From Ferruginibacter sp. (lineage in GTDB: Bacteria > Bacteroidota > Bacteroidia > Chitinophagales > Chitinophagaceae), in contig JAHBTM010000003.1 of the NCBI GenBank assembly GCA_019638635.1, positions 30,724 to 94,723 on the forward strand: DNA of 64,000 nucleotides, in the 5' to 3' direction. Shown here one piece after another: positions 63,372-64,000 of this stretch. Each line of letters starts with the position of its first letter. Within the stretch, counting starts at the first letter, position 1. The notes beneath the pieces were generated by a model. It had not been told where the DNA came from and ran no database searches. It was given only the letters and a program-made list of their open reading frames with translations. The position numbers were made by a program, and so were the translations under genes.

Positions 63372-64000
63372 TTATTCATCTCCCGTTATTTGTATTCGAA
63401 TACCTTCACTATGACTATTGAATTCAGGTGCGTACATAGATTGTATGCTGGAAATTCCGGTACTGAAATCTCCGGCATGTGTGGCAAACAATGCATACTC
63501 GAACACATACGTGCCTTTGGGTAAATAGTCGATGAAGAAGTGGCTCGCCAGGTCTTTTGTGCTTTCGTAATATCCCAGATTATGACTGTATTTGTAACCA
63601 CTGAGTACGTTTACCGGTTCCATGCCTGACACCCGCATGTCTTTCAGGTGGATGTATTCCATATCTCTGTCTGATTGTACAATCACACGCACCACTATTT
63701 TGCTGCCTACAGGCACCAATGCGCCATCTTCAATAGGTGTTAATACAGGTCCTTTATTGGTTTGATGTTCCACAAAATAATTTCTCTTCAACAACAAAGG
63801 GGAAGTAGTTGAAGAGGTAATCTGATCCAGATTCTCAAAATATTGCCAATACACACCACCAAAAAGGATATCCTCCGGTCGGCTGTTTTCGCGGCTGATG
63901 TGGATTTGAGCCATGGAAGCATCCACCTCTTTTCCTTCTATGATTGATTTAAAGTAACCGGTTCCGGCTTCGGCATCTTCCGGTGCAGCTTGTAGGGTTG
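63372..64000 (-). CDS. Alpha-2-macroglobulin-like protein, C-terminal fragment (5' end outside window)
   Basis: The frame is open to the right edge of the window (upstream in frame T-L-Q-A-A-P-E-D-A-E before GTG at 63926), so only the last approx. 209 residues are seen. LFGGVYWQYFENLDQI, DRDMEYIHLKDMRVSGMEPVNVLSGY and DYLPKGTYVFEYALFATHAGDFSTGISSIQSMYAPEF are the terminal MG10-type blocks of bacterial alpha-2-macroglobulin family proteins, which act in the envelope, often as protease traps. The thioester and bait regions lie outside the window. Confidence 0.85.
   Translation of the reverse strand, partial: TLQAAPEDAEAGTGYFKSIIEGKEVDASMAQIHISRENSRPEDILFGGVYWQYFENLDQITSSTTSPLLLKRNYFVEHQTNKGPVLTPIEDGALVPVGSKIVVRVIVQSDRDMEYIHLKDMRVSGMEPVNVLSGYKYSHNLGYYESTKDLASHFFIDYLPKGTYVFEYALFATHAGDFSTGISSIQSMYAPEFNSHSEGIRIQITGDE

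Overview
The window is a chromosomal segment from a member of the Bacteroidota, most likely the Chitinophagales/Chitinophagaceae. The signs are: a T9SS C-terminal sorting domain; Bacteroidota-type families (resembling DUF3127, DUF4293, DUF4476, DUF6427); FtsZ with a long acidic tail and a PAYLRR motif; no clear Shine-Dalgarno sequences; frequent GTG/TTG starts; and many TAnnTTTG (-7) promoter elements a short way upstream of genes. There is no phage, insertion sequence, CRISPR array or toxin-antitoxin cassette. Most of the window is ordinary core genome.

Layout. 1-8.2 kb: end of the division cluster (ftsA 3' part, ftsZ), a polysaccharide pyruvyl transferase-like gene, Kup potassium transporter and two tandem membrane-anchored alpha/beta hydrolases. 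8.2-13.7 kb (minus): LD-carboxypeptidase with a bifunctional beta-oxidation enzyme, then metG. 13.8-20.2 kb: orphan NarL-type response regulator, lipoprotein, DPP4, ABC exporter pair, SDR epimerase. 20.2-26.6 kb: secreted protein, membrane protein, purQ, a free-standing DsbD-alpha domain beside full-length DsbD, ECF sigma factor. 26.9-35.4 kb: UvrA paralogue, T9SS cargo protein, glyA-DUF4293, nucleotidyltransferase, NPD-family flavoenzyme. 35.4-38.8 kb: six-SLBB outer-membrane polysaccharide exporter plus Wzz-like protein. 38.8-43.6 kb: two approx. 100-bp intergenic repeats, Na+-type ABC exporter, COG2509 flavoprotein, DUF3127 protein. 43.6-46.3 kb: AT-rich dnaA upstream region with a possible small structured RNA and possible origin features, dnaA, tRNA-Ser(GCT), tRNA-Pro(TGG) and a tandem array of tRNA-3'-end-like/terminator units. 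46.5-54 kb: desaturase, panD, cyclophilin, NlpC/P60, DUF4476 protein, canonical uvrA. 54-64 kb: secreted and outer-membrane proteins, ElaA-type acetyltransferase/truncated haemoglobin/rarA cluster, an L,D-transpeptidase-like protein, aspS, acyltransferase and the C-terminus of an alpha-2-macroglobulin-like protein.

The least explained elements are (1) the five-unit tandem array after tRNA-Pro, whose units carry tRNA-like blocks and each end in a terminator hairpin; (2) a promoter-preceded, foldable, T-run-ended segment upstream of dnaA; (3) a DsbD whose fused alpha domain has lost both catalytic cysteines while an adjacent stand-alone alpha domain keeps them; and (4) a 16-bp exact motif shared by the upstream regions of a response regulator and the lipoprotein gene after it. 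All functional statements rest on motif reading by eye; no database search was run.
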